From Streptomyces roseolus (lineage in GTDB: Bacteria; Actinomycetota; Actinomycetes; Streptomycetales; Streptomycetaceae), in assembly GCF_014649855.1 (NCBI RefSeq), contig NZ_BMTV01000012.1, forward strand, positions 124,001 through 188,000: a DNA stretch of 64,000 nucleotides. The letters are read 5' to 3'. Every line of letters begins with the position of its first letter. The stretch's first letter is position 1. Made by a program: the position numbers and the translations under genes. The notes under the pieces are model-generated. The model was given only the letters and a program-made list of their open reading frames with translations, had not been told where the DNA came from and ran no database searches. Below, piece by piece: positions 23,647 to 32,524 of this stretch.

Positions 23647-25149
23647 TTACTTCCTGCTGTAGTTCGGCGCCTCGACGGTCATCTGGATGTCGTGCGGGTG
23701 GCTCTCCTTGAGGCCCGCGGAGGTGATCCGGACGAAGCGGCCCTTCGACTCCATCTCCTCGATGGTGGCGGCGCCCACGTAGCCCATCGTCTGGCGCAGG
23801 CCGCCGACGAGCTGGTGGACGACCGAGGAGAGCGGGCCGCGGTACGGCACCTGGCCCTCGATGCCCTCGGGCACGAGCTTGTCGTCGGAGGTGACGTCGG
23901 CCTGGAAGTAGCGGTCCTTCGAGTAGGACCGGCCCTGGCCGCGGGACTGCATGGCGCCGAGCGAGCCCATGCCGCGGTACGACTTGAACTGCTTGCCGTT
24001 GATGAAGAGCAGCTCGCCGGGCGACTCCTCGCAGCCCGCGAGGAGGCTGCCGAGCATCACGGTGTCGGCGCCGGCGGCGAGCGCCTTGCCGATGTCGCCG
24101 GAGTACTGCAGGCCGCCGTCGCCGATGAGCGGGACGCCCGCGGCGCGGGCCGCGAGACCGGCCTCGTAGATCGCGGTGACCTGGGGGACGCCGATGCCGG
24201 CGACGACGCGGGTGGTGCAGATGGAGCCGGGGCCGACACCGACCTTGATGCCGTCGACACCGGCGTCGATCATCGCCTGGGCGCCGTCGCGGGTGGCGAC
24301 GTTGCCGCCGATCACGTCGACGTTCACGCTGGACTTGATCTTCGCCATCCAGCTCAGGGCGTTGCTGTTGTGGCCGTGCGAGGTGTCGACGATGAGGAAG
24401 TCCACGCCGACGGCGGCGAGCGCCTGGGCGCGCTCCAGCGCCTCGGGGCTGGCGCCGACGGCCGCGCCGACGAGCAGCCGGCCCTCGGAGTCCTTGGCGG
24501 CGTTCGGGTACTTCTCCGCCTTGACGAAGTCCTTGACGGTGATGAGGCCCTTGAGCACGCCCTCGTCGTCGACGAGCGGCAGCTTCTCGATCTTGTGGCG
24601 GCGCAGCAGCTCCATGGCGTCGACGCCGGAGATGCCGACCTTGCCGGTGACCAGCGGCATCGGCGTCATGACCTCGCGGACCTGACGGCTGCGGTCGGTC
24701 TCGAAGGCCATGTCGCGGTTGGTCACGATGCCGAGGAGCTTGCCGTCCGGGGAGGTGACCGGGACGCCGCTGATGCGGAACTTGGCGCAGAGGGCGTCCG
24801 CCTCGCCGAGGGTCGCCTCGGGGTGGACCGTGATCGGGTCGGTCACCATGCCGGACTCGGACCGCTTGACGAGGTCCACCTGGTTGACCTGGTCCTCGAT
24901 GGAGAGGTTCCGGTGGAGCACGCCGACGCCGCCCAGACGGGCCATGGCGATCGCCATGCGGGACTCGGTCACCTTGTCCATCGCCGCGGAGAGCAGCGGG
25001 ATGTTGACCCGGACGTTACGAGAGATGCGGGACGAGGTGTCGACCGCGTTCGGGAGCACCTCTGAAGCTCCCGGCAGCAGCAGCACGTCGTCGTAGGTCA
25101 GCCCGAGTGTCGCGAATTTACCGGGCACTCCGTCGACGTTGGCAGTCAT
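23647..25149 (-). CDS. guaB: IMP dehydrogenase
   Basis: Oxidises IMP to XMP with NAD+, the committed step to guanine nucleotides; GuaA completes the path. 500 residues. The N-terminal 'LTYDDVLLLPGASEVLP', 'IPLLSAAMDKVTES', a CBS pair at about 100-215 ('MVTDPITVHPEATLGEADAL', 'LPLVDDEGVLKGLITVKDF'), the NAD site 'DGGLQYSGDIGKALAAGADTV', and the catalytic Cys in 'GPGSICTTRVVAGIG' are all present, followed by the mobile flap with the Arg. ATG at 25149 with GGAAGG upstream. A TAGCAT -10 candidate lies about 40 bases upstream. Confidence 0.97.
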   Translation of the reverse strand: MTANVDGVPGKFATLGLTYDDVLLLPGASEVLPNAVDTSSRISRNVRVNIPLLSAAMDKVTESRMAIAMARLGGVGVLHRNLSIEDQVNQVDLVKRSESGMVTDPITVHPEATLGEADALCAKFRISGVPVTSPDGKLLGIVTNRDMAFETDRSRQVREVMTPMPLVTGKVGISGVDAMELLRRHKIEKLPLVDDEGVLKGLITVKDFVKAEKYPNAAKDSEGRLLVGAAVGASPEALERAQALAAVGVDFLIVDTSHGHNSNALSWMAKIKSSVNVDVIGGNVATRDGAQAMIDAGVDGIKVGVGPGSICTTRVVAGIGVPQVTAIYEAGLAARAAGVPLIGDGGLQYSGDIGKALAAGADTVMLGSLLAGCEESPGELLFINGKQFKSYRGMGSLGAMQSRGQGRSYSKDRYFQADVTSDDKLVPEGIEGQVPYRGPLSSVVHQLVGGLRQTMGYVGAATIEEMESKGRFVRITSAGLKESHPHDIQMTVEAPNYSRK

Positions 25150-25188
25150 GACACCTTCCCAAATGGCCTTGATCGGTGCGGGATGTCC

Positions 25189-25194
25189 ATGCTA
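25189..25194 (-). promoter_or_regulatory. Candidate -10 of guaB
   Basis: Read leftward the bases are TAGCAT, about 40 bases before the guaB start. The matching -35 is not clear. Confidence 0.3.
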
Positions 25195-25289
25195 ACGGGC
25201 CGGAGCGGTGTCTCATTCCACGATCAAGATCAGCGAAAAGCTTTGGACCTTCGTACGTGGACGAAAGGGATGATCGGGTGTGGTGAGGC

Positions 25290-25982
25290 TTACTGCTCGG
25301 CCAGGGCCCGGAGCCGGCTGAGGGCGCGGTGCTGGGCGACCCGGACGGCGCCCGGGGACATGCCGAGCATCTGGCCGGTCTCCTCGGCGGTCAGGCCGAC
25401 GGCGACCCTGAGGACGAGGAGCTCGCGCTGGTTCTCGGGGAGATTGGCGAGGAGCTTCTTGGCCCATTCGGCGTCGTCGCTGAGGAGGGCGCGCTCCTCG
25501 GGGCCGAGGGAGTCGTCGGGCCGCTCGGGCATCTCGTCGGAGGGCACGGCGGTGGAGCCGGGGTGACGCATGGCGGCCCGCTGGAGGTCGGCGACCTTGT
25601 GTCCGGCGATGGCGAAGACGAAGGCCTCGAAGGGGCGGCCGGTGTCCTTGTAGCGGGGCAGGGCCATCAGGACGGCGACGCAGACCTCCTGCGCGAGGTC
25701 CTCGACGAAGTGGCGGGCGTCACCGGGCAGGCGGTTGAGCCGGGTACGGCAGTAGCGCAGCGCGAGGGGGTGGACGCGCGCCAGCAGGTCGTGGGTGGCC
25801 TGCGCGTCCCCTTCGACGGCGCGGTGGACGAGCGCACCGATCTCCCCCTGCCCGGCAGGCATGGGGGAACCCATGGTCTCGTCGTCGCGCATCGCTCCAT
25901 GGTGCCTTGACGCCGGCCCGTCCGCGGCACCCTGTCCGTAGTTGTGCACCGAAGCGTTATGAGCAGGTGCGCCGGGATTCAT
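25290..25982 (-). CDS. sigD: ECF RNA polymerase sigma factor, SigD type
   Basis: Region 2 is 'RYCRTRLNRLPGDARHFVEDLAQEVCVAVLMALPRYKDTGRPFEAFVFAIAGHKVADLQR' in outline (written here only to mark its span), and region 4 carries 'LLVLRVAVGLTAEETGQMLG' and 'GAVRVAQHRALSRL'. This pattern and the place beside guaB match M. tuberculosis SigD. Start: the ATG at 25982 has AAGGGGAGG 9 bases before it. An alternative ATG at 25892 (MRDDETMG) has a poorer site, and the N-terminal 30 residues in between are not conserved-looking. No anti-sigma gene is adjacent. Confidence 0.82.
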   Translation of the reverse strand: MNPGAPAHNASVHNYGQGAADGPASRHHGAMRDDETMGSPMPAGQGEIGALVHRAVEGDAQATHDLLARVHPLALRYCRTRLNRLPGDARHFVEDLAQEVCVAVLMALPRYKDTGRPFEAFVFAIAGHKVADLQRAAMRHPGSTAVPSDEMPERPDDSLGPEERALLSDDAEWAKKLLANLPENQRELLVLRVAVGLTAEETGQMLGMSPGAVRVAQHRALSRLRALAEQ

Positions 25983-26134
25983 CTCTGGCGCCCTCCCCTT
26001 CCGCTCGATCGACTCGTCCCCGAGGAACTCCACATCTCAAGGATGCGGCATCGGACGGGGAAGTGACACAGGCCCGCCCCGTCCGCCCCTCGGTGGACGG
26101 GGTACGGACGGGGAGACGGCCGGTGCGCGACGGC

Positions 26135-26746
26135 TCAGCGGACCAGGCCCCACCGGAATCCGAGCGCGACGGCGTGCGCGCGGTCGGAGGCGCCGAGCTT
26201 CTTGAAGAGGCGTCGGGCGTGGGTCTTGACGGTGTCCTCGGAGAGGAAGAGCTCGCGTCCGATCTCCGCGTTGGACCGGCCGTGGCTCATGCCTTCGAGG
26301 ACCTGGATCTCGCGCGCGGTGAGGGTGGGCGCGGCGCCCATCTCGGCCGAGCGGAGCCGGCGCGGGGCGAGCCGCCAGGTCGGGTCGGCGAGCGCCTGGG
26401 TGACGGTGGCCCGCAGCTCGGCGCGCGAGGCGTCCTTGTGCAGGTAGCCGCGGGCGCCGGCGGCGACCGCGAGCGCCACGCCGTCGAGGTCCTCGGCGAC
26501 GGTGAGCATGATGATCCGGGCGCCGGGGTCGGCGGAGAGCAGCCGCCGGACGGTTTCCACACCACCGAGGCCGGGCATGCGCACGTCCATCAGGATGAGG
26601 TCCGAGCGGTCCGCACCCCAGCGGCGGAGGACTTCCTCGCCGTTGGCCGCGGTGGTCACGCGCTCCACGCCGGGCACGGTCGCGACCGCGCGGCGAAGCG
26701 CCTCTCGGGCAAGCGGGGAGTCGTCGCAGACGAGAACGGACGTCAT
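26135..26746 (-). CDS. bldM: Atypical response regulator BldM
   Basis: Regulator of aerial growth and sporulation. 203 residues, the length of the known BldM. The receiver domain has 'VLVCDDSPLAREALRRAV' and 'LILMDVRMPGLGGVETVRR', and the LuxR-type HTH at the end has 'LTAREIQVLEGMSHGRSNAEIGRELFLSEDTVKTH'-type spacing. From the literature BldM works without phosphorylation, as homodimer or heterodimer with WhiI. No kinase gene is adjacent, in agreement. The start at 26746 gives the family length; the longer frame would add non-homologous residues. A sigma-BldN-type promoter lies about 130 bases upstream. Confidence 0.95.
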   Translation of the reverse strand: MTSVLVCDDSPLAREALRRAVATVPGVERVTTAANGEEVLRRWGADRSDLILMDVRMPGLGGVETVRRLLSADPGARIIMLTVAEDLDGVALAVAAGARGYLHKDASRAELRATVTQALADPTWRLAPRRLRSAEMGAAPTLTAREIQVLEGMSHGRSNAEIGRELFLSEDTVKTHARRLFKKLGASDRAHAVALGFRWGLVR

Positions 26747-26811
26747 GACTGACCTCCGCGGCTCTCGCAGCTGATGCGCGTCACCTTGAGCCTCCAGGGC
26801 TGTACGTATCG

Positions 26812-26827
26812 TCACCTGTGCGGTTGA
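26812..26827. promoter_or_regulatory. Candidate BldM binding site in the bldM leader
   Basis: TCACCTGTGCGGTTGA matches 10 of the 12 fixed positions of the published BldM palindrome as I recall it (TCACCCG-N2-CGG-N-TCA). It lies between the promoter and start of bldM, where it could mediate autoregulation. Confidence 0.35.
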
Positions 26828-26877
26828 CGCTCCCGGACACCTGCCCGATCGCTTGTTCATCCAACCGCCTCGCACTC

Positions 26878-26905
26878 TCAACGATGGTCACTCGAAAGAG
26901 TTACG
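26878..26905 (-). promoter_or_regulatory. Sigma-BldN-dependent promoter of bldM
   Basis: Read leftward: -35 CGTAAC (26900-26905), exactly 16 bases, -10 CGTTGA (26878-26883). This is the known sigma-BldN consensus, and bldM is its classical target. The start point would be near 26870, giving a leader of about 125 bases. Confidence 0.85.
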
Positions 26906-27181
26906 GGTCGGACGAGACCTTCGGCACTCCTTGTGAGGGGCCGTGCACGGAGAAGAGCGTCGCAGGTCGTTGCGTCCACCATCAGAAGCTATGCCCCATT
27001 TAGCGGGTTTTCTTCCCTTTTCGCAGTGTCTGTGGCTAGATTCGCAATGAGTCATATTTACATCTACTTCGACAGTAGTCGGATAGACCGGACCGAACGG
27101 GGCACGAGGAACCCCGGGCCTACAGCCACTTCCCGCCCACCCACCCACCCGTCTCGACACGGTTTCAAGGGGACTAGCGCA

Positions 27182-27520
27182 ATGGCAGATTTCTCCCGCC
27201 TTCCCGGACCCAACGCCGATCTGTGGGACTGGCAACTGCTCGCGGCCTGCCGCGGCGTCGACAGCTCCCTGTTCTTCCACCCCGAGGGAGAGCGCGGCGC
27301 GGCACGGAGCGCGCGTGAGAACTCGGCGAAAGAGGTCTGCATGCGGTGCCCGGTCCGCGCGGAGTGCGCGGCACACGCACTCGCCGTGCGGGAGCCCTAT
27401 GGCGTATGGGGCGGCCTCACCGAGGACGAACGCGAAGAACTCATGGGCCGAGCGCGCAACCGCCTGATCACGGCGGCTCCGGCCGCGTCCGCCGGCCGAT
27501 CGATCATGGGACACGCATGA
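27182..27520 (+). CDS. whiD: WhiB-family iron-sulfur regulator WhiD
   Basis: 112 residues. The four Fe-S cysteines are at 23, 53, 56 and 62 ('LAACRGVDSSLFF', 'EVCMRCPVRAECAAHAL'), followed by the G(V/I)WGG turn ('YGVWGGLTEDEREELMGRAR') that contacts the sigma factor. Sequence and the divergent place next to bldM identify WhiD, needed for spore maturation in Streptomyces and orthologous to mycobacterial WhiB3. The ATG at 27182 is preceded by AAGGGGA. The 275 bases between the bldM promoter and whiD are A/T-rich for this genome (e.g. 26990-27080) and hold TAGATT (27037-27042), a possible -10 without a clear -35. Confidence 0.95.
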   Translation: MADFSRLPGPNADLWDWQLLAACRGVDSSLFFHPEGERGAARSARENSAKEVCMRCPVRAECAAHALAVREPYGVWGGLTEDEREELMGRARNRLITAAPAASAGRSIMGHA

Positions 27521-27624
27521 AGGAACGTTTCCCTTCATTCGTCGGGGCCCCGAGTCCGGCATAGGCCGGGACCCCGGGTCCGACCGAATCCCCGAGAGGC
27601 TCCCCGAGGCCCCGGGGAGACGCG

Positions 27625-28524
27625 CTACGCGCGCGTGGCGGCGCGGGTCAGCTCGTCGAGGGTGGCCGCGACCGCCGGGACCTGGGCCAGGTCCGGCAGC
27701 GTCAGCGCCACGATCTCCCGCTCCACCGCGGGCTCGACGGCGACCGTCCGCGCCCCCTTGGGCCGTACGGACTCGATGGCCAGCTCCGGCAGGACGGCCA
27801 CGCCGAGCCCCGCGCCCACCAGGCCCACCACCGCCGGGTAGTCGTCGGTGGCGAAGTCGATGCGCGGGGCGAAGCCGGCCTCCTCGCAGACGTCGACGAG
27901 CTGGCGGCGGCAGCGCGGGCAGCCCGCGATCCAGGAGTCCCCGGCCAGCTCGGCGATGGAGACGGAGCCCGCGTCCGCGAGCGGGTGGGCCTCCGGGACC
28001 AGGCCGACGAGCCGGTCGGTGAGGAGCGGACGGACCACCAGGTCGTCCCACTCGCCGGGCGCGTGGGACGAGCCGTACCGGAAGGCGAGGGCGATGTCGC
28101 AGTCGCCCTCGCGGAGCATCTCGACGGAGCGCGGGGGTTCGGCCTCGACCAGGGACACCCGGGTCCCGGGGTGGGCGGCGCGCAGGGCGGCGAGGGCGGT
28201 GGGGACGAGGGTGGAGCTGCCGCTGGGGAAGGAGACCAGGCGGACCCGGCCGGCCCGGAGGCCCGCGATGGCGGCGACCTCCTCCTCGGCCGCGGTGAGC
28301 CCGGCGAGGATGCCGGCCGCGTGCCGGACCAGCACCTCGCCGGCCTGGGTGAGGCGCATCTCGCGGCCGGTGCGGATGAGCAGCGGGGTGCCGGCCGAGG
28401 TCTCCAGGGCCTTCATCTGCTGGCTGACGGCGGGCTGGGTGCAGCCCAGTTCGCGGGCGGCGGCGGAGAAGGAGCCGGTGGCGGCGACGGCGCGCAGGAC
28501 GCGGAGGTGGCGTGCCTCGATCAT
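27625..28524 (-). CDS. LysR-family transcriptional regulator
   Basis: 299 residues, normal for the family. The N-terminal winged HTH is 'MIEARHLRVLRAVAATGSFS' followed by 'AARELGCTQPAVSQQMKALE'. The effector domain begins about residue 90 with 'GRVRLVSFPSGSSTLVPTAL', and carries a CPRCRR cluster (a Cys pair) in the middle. The ATG at 28524 is used rather than the one four codons upstream because the HTH begins there. It is divergent from the MOSC gene 91 bases away, a usual target arrangement for LysR proteins. The effector is unknown. Confidence 0.9.
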   Translation of the reverse strand: MIEARHLRVLRAVAATGSFSAAARELGCTQPAVSQQMKALETSAGTPLLIRTGREMRLTQAGEVLVRHAAGILAGLTAAEEEVAAIAGLRAGRVRLVSFPSGSSTLVPTALAALRAAHPGTRVSLVEAEPPRSVEMLREGDCDIALAFRYGSSHAPGEWDDLVVRPLLTDRLVGLVPEAHPLADAGSVSIAELAGDSWIAGCPRCRRQLVDVCEEAGFAPRIDFATDDYPAVVGLVGAGLGVAVLPELAIESVRPKGARTVAVEPAVEREIVALTLPDLAQVPAVAATLDELTRAATRA

Positions 28525-28615
28525 GGATCCGAGCATAAGCGACGCTTGGGTCCGACGGCGAATGTTCGATCAAAACTTTGAGGTGGGGTGGAAGGGGCCC
28601 GCCTAGGCTGCCCGC

Positions 28616-29302
28616 ATGACCTTGTTGAGCGTGAACGCGGGCCGGGCGAAGAACGTCGGCTACACCGACTCCCCCGCCGGGAGGACGGGCATCGACAAGC
28701 GGCCCGTCGACGGACCCGTACGGATCCAGTCACCGGGGCCCACCGGTGTCGGCGCGAGCGGGGTGGCCGGGGACGACGTGTGCGACCTGCGCTTCCACGG
28801 GGGCGCCGACCGGGCGGTGTACGCCTTCGCCCGCGAGGACCTGGACCGCTGGGAGCGGGAGCTGGGCCACGAGCTGGCGAACGGCTCCTTCGGGGAGAAC
28901 CTGACGACGAGCGGCGTGGACGTGAACGGGGCGCTGATCGGCGAGCGCTGGCGGATCGGCGAGGACGTGGTCGTCGAGGTGACCGGTGGCCGGATCCCCT
29001 GCCGCACCTTCCAGGGCCACCTGGAGGAGCGGGGGATCGACTCCCGGGGGTGGGTGAAGCGGTTCACGCGGACGGAGGCCGGTCCCGGCGCGCTGCTGCG
29101 GGTGATCGAGCCGGGCGAGGTGCGGGCCGGCGACCCGGTCACGGTGGTGCACCGGCCGGACCACGCGGTCACCGTCGCCTTCCTGCACCGCGCGGCGACC
29201 ACCGAGCGGCACCGGCTGGCCGAGACGCTGGTGGCCGCCGAGTGGATGGAGTCCGGACTGCTCGACCTCGCCCGCGCGTACGCGGAGAAGTACGCCGGCT
29301 GA
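28616..29302 (+). CDS. MOSC domain protein (YiiM-like)
   Basis: 228 residues. The MOSC beta-barrel shows 'VCDLRFHGGADRAVYAFARED', 'GSFGENLTT' and the conserved Cys in 'GRIPCRTFQGHLEERG'. A short C-terminal helical 3-alpha-like extension ends the protein. MOSC proteins carry sulfur or bind molybdenum cofactor; YiiM relatives reduce N-hydroxylated bases. This protein lacks the N-terminal MOSC_N beta domain of mARC enzymes. It probably detoxifies N-hydroxylated compounds or handles Moco, by family only. The divergent LysR gene may control it. Confidence 0.85.
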   Translation: MTLLSVNAGRAKNVGYTDSPAGRTGIDKRPVDGPVRIQSPGPTGVGASGVAGDDVCDLRFHGGADRAVYAFAREDLDRWERELGHELANGSFGENLTTSGVDVNGALIGERWRIGEDVVVEVTGGRIPCRTFQGHLEERGIDSRGWVKRFTRTEAGPGALLRVIEPGEVRAGDPVTVVHRPDHAVTVAFLHRAATTERHRLAETLVAAEWMESGLLDLARAYAEKYAG

Positions 29303-29354
29303 CGCCGGGCCGCGGGAGGGCCGGCGGCGCGCCTCCGGGCACTACGGTTCCGGT

Positions 29355-30128
29355 ATGACCACTGCACTGATCACGGGAGCCACCGCCGGCATCGGAGCCG
29401 CCTTCGCGCGCAGGCTGGCGGCCGACGGGCACGACGTCGTCCTGGTGGCGCGGGACCGGTCGCGCCTTCGGGAGCAGGCCACCGAGCTGCACGACCGGCA
29501 CGGGGTGGAGGCCGAGGTGCTCGCCGCGGACCTCTCCACCGAGGAGGGGATCGCCGCGGTCGAGGCCCGGCTGTCCGACCCGCGCCGCCCGGTCGACCTG
29601 CTGGTGAACAACGCGGGCTTCGGCAACAAGGGCCGCTTCCTCGACGTGTCGATGGCCGACGAGCTGAAGATGCTGACCGTGCACTGCGAGGCGGTGCTCC
29701 GGCTGACCTCGGCGGCGGCCGCCGCGATGCGGGAGCGCCGGCGGGGCGGGGTGGTGAACGTGGCCTCGGTGGCCGCCTTCGTGCCGCGCGGCACCTACGG
29801 CGCCTCGAAGGCGTGGGTCGTGCAGTTCACCCAGGGCGCGGCCAAGGACCTCGCGGGCAGCGGGGTGCGGCTGATGGCGCTCTGTCCCGGCTTCGTGCGC
29901 ACCGAGTTCCACGAGCGGGCCGGGATGGGCACGGACAACATCCCGGGCTGGATGTGGCTCGACGCGGACAAGTTGGTGTCGGCGGCCCTGGCGGACCTGG
30001 CGCGGGGCAGGACCGTGTCGATCCCGGACCCGCGCTACAAGGCCCTCATGGGCGTGGTGAAACTGGCCCCGCGCTCGCTGCTCGGCGGGGTGTCGTCGAA
30101 GGCCGGGCGGAAGTACGGGCCCCAGTAG
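29355..30128 (+). CDS. Short-chain dehydrogenase/reductase
   Basis: 257 residues of the classical SDR type. Cofactor loop 'TALITGATAGIGAAFARRLA', 'VDLLVNNAGFGNKGRF', catalytic Ser in 'VVNVASVAAFVP', and the YxxxK pair in 'GTYGASKAWVVQF'. The C-terminus 'VLMALCPGFVRTEFHE'-type segment is normal for reductases of the YqjQ/SadH group. The Arg in 'VARDRSRL' after strand 2 suggests NADP(H). It starts 52 bases after the MOSC gene in the same direction. Substrate unknown. Confidence 0.9.
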   Translation: MTTALITGATAGIGAAFARRLAADGHDVVLVARDRSRLREQATELHDRHGVEAEVLAADLSTEEGIAAVEARLSDPRRPVDLLVNNAGFGNKGRFLDVSMADELKMLTVHCEAVLRLTSAAAAAMRERRRGGVVNVASVAAFVPRGTYGASKAWVVQFTQGAAKDLAGSGVRLMALCPGFVRTEFHERAGMGTDNIPGWMWLDADKLVSAALADLARGRTVSIPDPRYKALMGVVKLAPRSLLGGVSSKAGRKYGPQ

Positions 30129-30217
30129 GCACGTCCGTCGTTCCTCACGGGTACTCAGAGGCGGTTGAGTACGTTCCCGCCTGTGCGATCCCGGCCGCGT
30201 GCACGAATCTCGGACAC

Positions 30218-30646
30218 ATGAACGGAATTCTTCGGCGTCCGCGTGCCTTCTCCCCGGCCGGTGTGGTGACGGCCCTCCTCGCGATGGCTTCCTGGGCCGC
30301 CTGGCTGGGCTGGGACCAGAGGCGGGACGTGCATCCGGACGGCTCGGAGACGGGGCCGTACGAGACCTGGCAGGTCGTCGGGCTCGCGCTGACGCTGCTG
30401 GTGCCGGTGGTCCGGGCGGCGGTGCGGGGGCACGGCCGGGACGGCGCGCTCGGCACCTCGGCCGGGCTCGCGCTCGCCGCGTTCCTCGACTGGTCCGACG
30501 ACGCGAGCGGTCTCTACCTGGTCGGCACGGTCATGGTCGCGGGCGGCTGTCTCTCCGCGACCCTGCTGGCCCAGGCGCTGGTCACCGTGTGGTCGGACCG
30601 CCGGGCGCCGCGTCGAGGCGCGCCGAGGCACCGTCCCACCAGCTGA
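30218..30646 (+). CDS. Small membrane protein of unknown function
   Basis: 142 residues from ATG 30218, with a weak ribosome site. Four hydrophobic segments ('VVTALLAMASWAAWLGW', 'VGLALTLLVPVVRAAV', 'AGLALAAFLDWS', 'GTVMVAGGCLSATLLAQAL') and a basic tail. Codon third positions are G/C-rich as in real genes. The last 65 bases overlap the end of the convergent DUF2264 gene. I do not recognise the family. Confidence 0.6.
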   Translation: MNGILRRPRAFSPAGVVTALLAMASWAAWLGWDQRRDVHPDGSETGPYETWQVVGLALTLLVPVVRAAVRGHGRDGALGTSAGLALAAFLDWSDDASGLYLVGTVMVAGGCLSATLLAQALVTVWSDRRAPRRGAPRHRPTS

Positions 30647-32414
30647 CGCTCAGCACGGTGCCGCCGAGGACGCGGACCTCCGCGAGGGCGGCGGCCGGGG
30701 CCGGGTCGGGCTCGCCGGTGAGCGAGGCGAGGGCGGCGAAGAGGGAGACGGGACCCCGGGTGGTGCCGTGGACGGCGGGGGTACGGGTCGGGGCCGGGCC
30801 CTGGAGGGTGGCGCCGGTGGCCAGGGCGGTGACCTCGGGGTCGTAGCCGTGGACGGGGTGGAGCTGGGAGACCGGTGCGCCGGGTCCTTCCGCGGTGGCC
30901 CAGCCGGTCTGCCGTACGGGGGTCCCCTCCGGGGCGCCCAGGACGACGTGGACGCGGAGTTCGGCGCGGCCGTGGACGACGGTGGTGGAGACGACCCGGA
31001 CACCGGGGAGCGGGGTGTGCGCGGAGGCGGCCCGGTCGGGGCCGGCCGTGAGGGGTTCGGCCCGGCCCCGGTGGGTGGCCGTGCCGTCGGGGCCGAGCAG
31101 GGCGAAGTGGTTGTCGGCCGGGTCGGGGGCGCCGGTGGGGCCGGTGCGGGTGGCGTAGGCGAAGCGGGCGTAGCCGGGGTCGTCGCCGTCCTCGCCGCCG
31201 GCGGCGATGTGGTTGCTGCCGTGGTTGTGGAGGCGGACGAGGCCGTCGGCGGCGGTGGTCTGGACGAGGAGCCCGGTGGGGCCCAGGGGGCGGACGGTGT
31301 CGGCGCGTTCGGCCGGGAGGGGTTCCTCGGGGTCGGTCCAGGCGGGGTGGTCCGGTGGGAGCAGCAGCCCGAGGAAGCCCTTGGCGGCCCAGTAGGGGGA
31401 ACCCGGTCCCGAGTACGCCTGGACCAGCGGCGGGTGGGGGCCGTGCCAGCCGAGGGTGAGCAGTCCTTCGGCGTCGGTGGCGCCGCGGTCGAGGAAGTAC
31501 CGCAGGCTTCCGGAGGCGAGGCGGCGGGTGGCGCCGGGGGTGAGCGGGGTGTGGCCGGTGAGGGTGCCGAGCCAGGGGGCGGCGGCCGCGGCGAAGCGGT
31601 AGATCAGGGAGCGTCCGTAGGGGACGGGGGCGCCGTTCGCGTCGAAGAGGTGGGCGTGGTCGGCGAGGTGGGCGCGGAGCCGGGGCCCGTACCGGTCGAG
31701 GAGGGCGCGGTCGCCGGCGAGGTGGGCGTGGAGCACGGGGTAGAGGTGCAGGGCCCAGGAGTTGTAGTGGTCGAAGGCGCGGTTGTCGCCGTCGCTGTAC
31801 CAGCCGTCGCCGAGGTACCACTCCTCGATCCGGGCGAGGGAGCGGTCGACGGTGGCGGCGGCGCGGTCGGCCTCGACGCCGGCGTCGCGGAGGAAGCCGG
31901 CGACGGTGAGGCCGAAGAGCCACCAGTTGTTGTCGACGGGGGACGGGCCGAGGGCGGGGAGCAGCCACCGCACGAGGCGTTCGCGGGCCGGGGCGGCGAG
32001 CCGGTCCCAGAGCCAGGGTCGGGTGAGGCGCAGGGCGAGGGCGATCGAGGCGGATTCGACGACCGCCTGGCGGGTGTCGGCCATCAGGGGCCAGGACTCC
32101 CCGTCCTCGCGGCCGGGGTGCGCGGTGCCGGCGGCGAGGCCGGAGGCGTACCGGTCGAGGTGACCGTGCGGGTCCGCCCCGCGGGCCCCGGCGACGCGGA
32201 GGGCGGCGAGGAGGAACGTCCGGGCGAAGCCCTCCAGGCCGTCGGAGCGGGCGCCGGACCAGCTGGGGCGGGGTCCCGGCAGGCCGACGAGGGCGCCGCG
32301 CGGCGAGGCGTGGGGGCGGACGGCGAGCAGGAGCCGGTCGGCGGCCTCCTCCCAGTGGGCGCGGGTCCAGCCGGTGTACGGACTGAGCTCACGGTCCTCG
32401 GGCGGCGTGGGCAT
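30582..32414 (-). CDS. DUF2264 domain protein, probable saccharide-acting (alpha/alpha)6-type enzyme
   Basis: 610 residues. The N-terminal 350 residues are helical with the DUF2264 pattern: 'WEEAADRLLLAVRPHASP', 'VDNNWWLFGLTVAGFLRDAG', 'WYLGDGWYSDGDNRAFDHYNSWALHLYP', 'YGRSLIYRFAAAAAPW', 'SGPGSPYWAAKGFLGL' (shown as separate pieces). The C-terminal 250 residues are beta-rich. This organisation recalls polysaccharide lyases and unsaturated-oligosaccharide hydrolases, but DUF2264 is not biochemically settled to my knowledge. No signal peptide, so it would act on imported sugar. It is divergent from the DeoR/LacI-type regulator and shares its operator with the ABC importer, so its substrate is probably the importer's ligand. 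Confidence 0.82.
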   Translation of the reverse strand: MPTPPEDRELSPYTGWTRAHWEEAADRLLLAVRPHASPRGALVGLPGPRPSWSGARSDGLEGFARTFLLAALRVAGARGADPHGHLDRYASGLAAGTAHPGREDGESWPLMADTRQAVVESASIALALRLTRPWLWDRLAAPARERLVRWLLPALGPSPVDNNWWLFGLTVAGFLRDAGVEADRAAATVDRSLARIEEWYLGDGWYSDGDNRAFDHYNSWALHLYPVLHAHLAGDRALLDRYGPRLRAHLADHAHLFDANGAPVPYGRSLIYRFAAAAAPWLGTLTGHTPLTPGATRRLASGSLRYFLDRGATDAEGLLTLGWHGPHPPLVQAYSGPGSPYWAAKGFLGLLLPPDHPAWTDPEEPLPAERADTVRPLGPTGLLVQTTAADGLVRLHNHGSNHIAAGGEDGDDPGYARFAYATRTGPTGAPDPADNHFALLGPDGTATHRGRAEPLTAGPDRAASAHTPLPGVRVVSTTVVHGRAELRVHVVLGAPEGTPVRQTGWATAEGPGAPVSQLHPVHGYDPEVTALATGATLQGPAPTRTPAVHGTTRGPVSLFAALASLTGEPDPAPAAALAEVRVLGGTVLSVSWWDGASARLDAAPGGPTTR

Positions 32415-32481
32415 GATGCTCCCTGGGATCCGTGGGGGCCGCGGCGCCGGCGCCCGGGCGCGGCTTCGGGCGGTCGCCGGA

Positions 32482-32511
32482 ATCCTCGGCGGGGGCTGAT
32501 CGAATCGTCAA
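32482..32511 (-). promoter_or_regulatory. Promoter of the DUF2264 gene
   Basis: Read leftward: -35 TTGACG (32506-32511), 18 bases, -10 GAGGAT (32482-32487). A single operator half-site TCGATCA (32497-32503 read leftward) lies inside the spacer. Confidence 0.7.
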
Positions 32512-32524
32512 GGGATCCGGAGCG

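Noticed and set aside
27001..27181. A sigma-WhiG or second sigma-BldN promoter for whiD
   Set aside because: No TAAA-N15-GCCGATAA or CGTAAC-N16-CGTTGA was found on the rightward strand; only a lone TAGATT.
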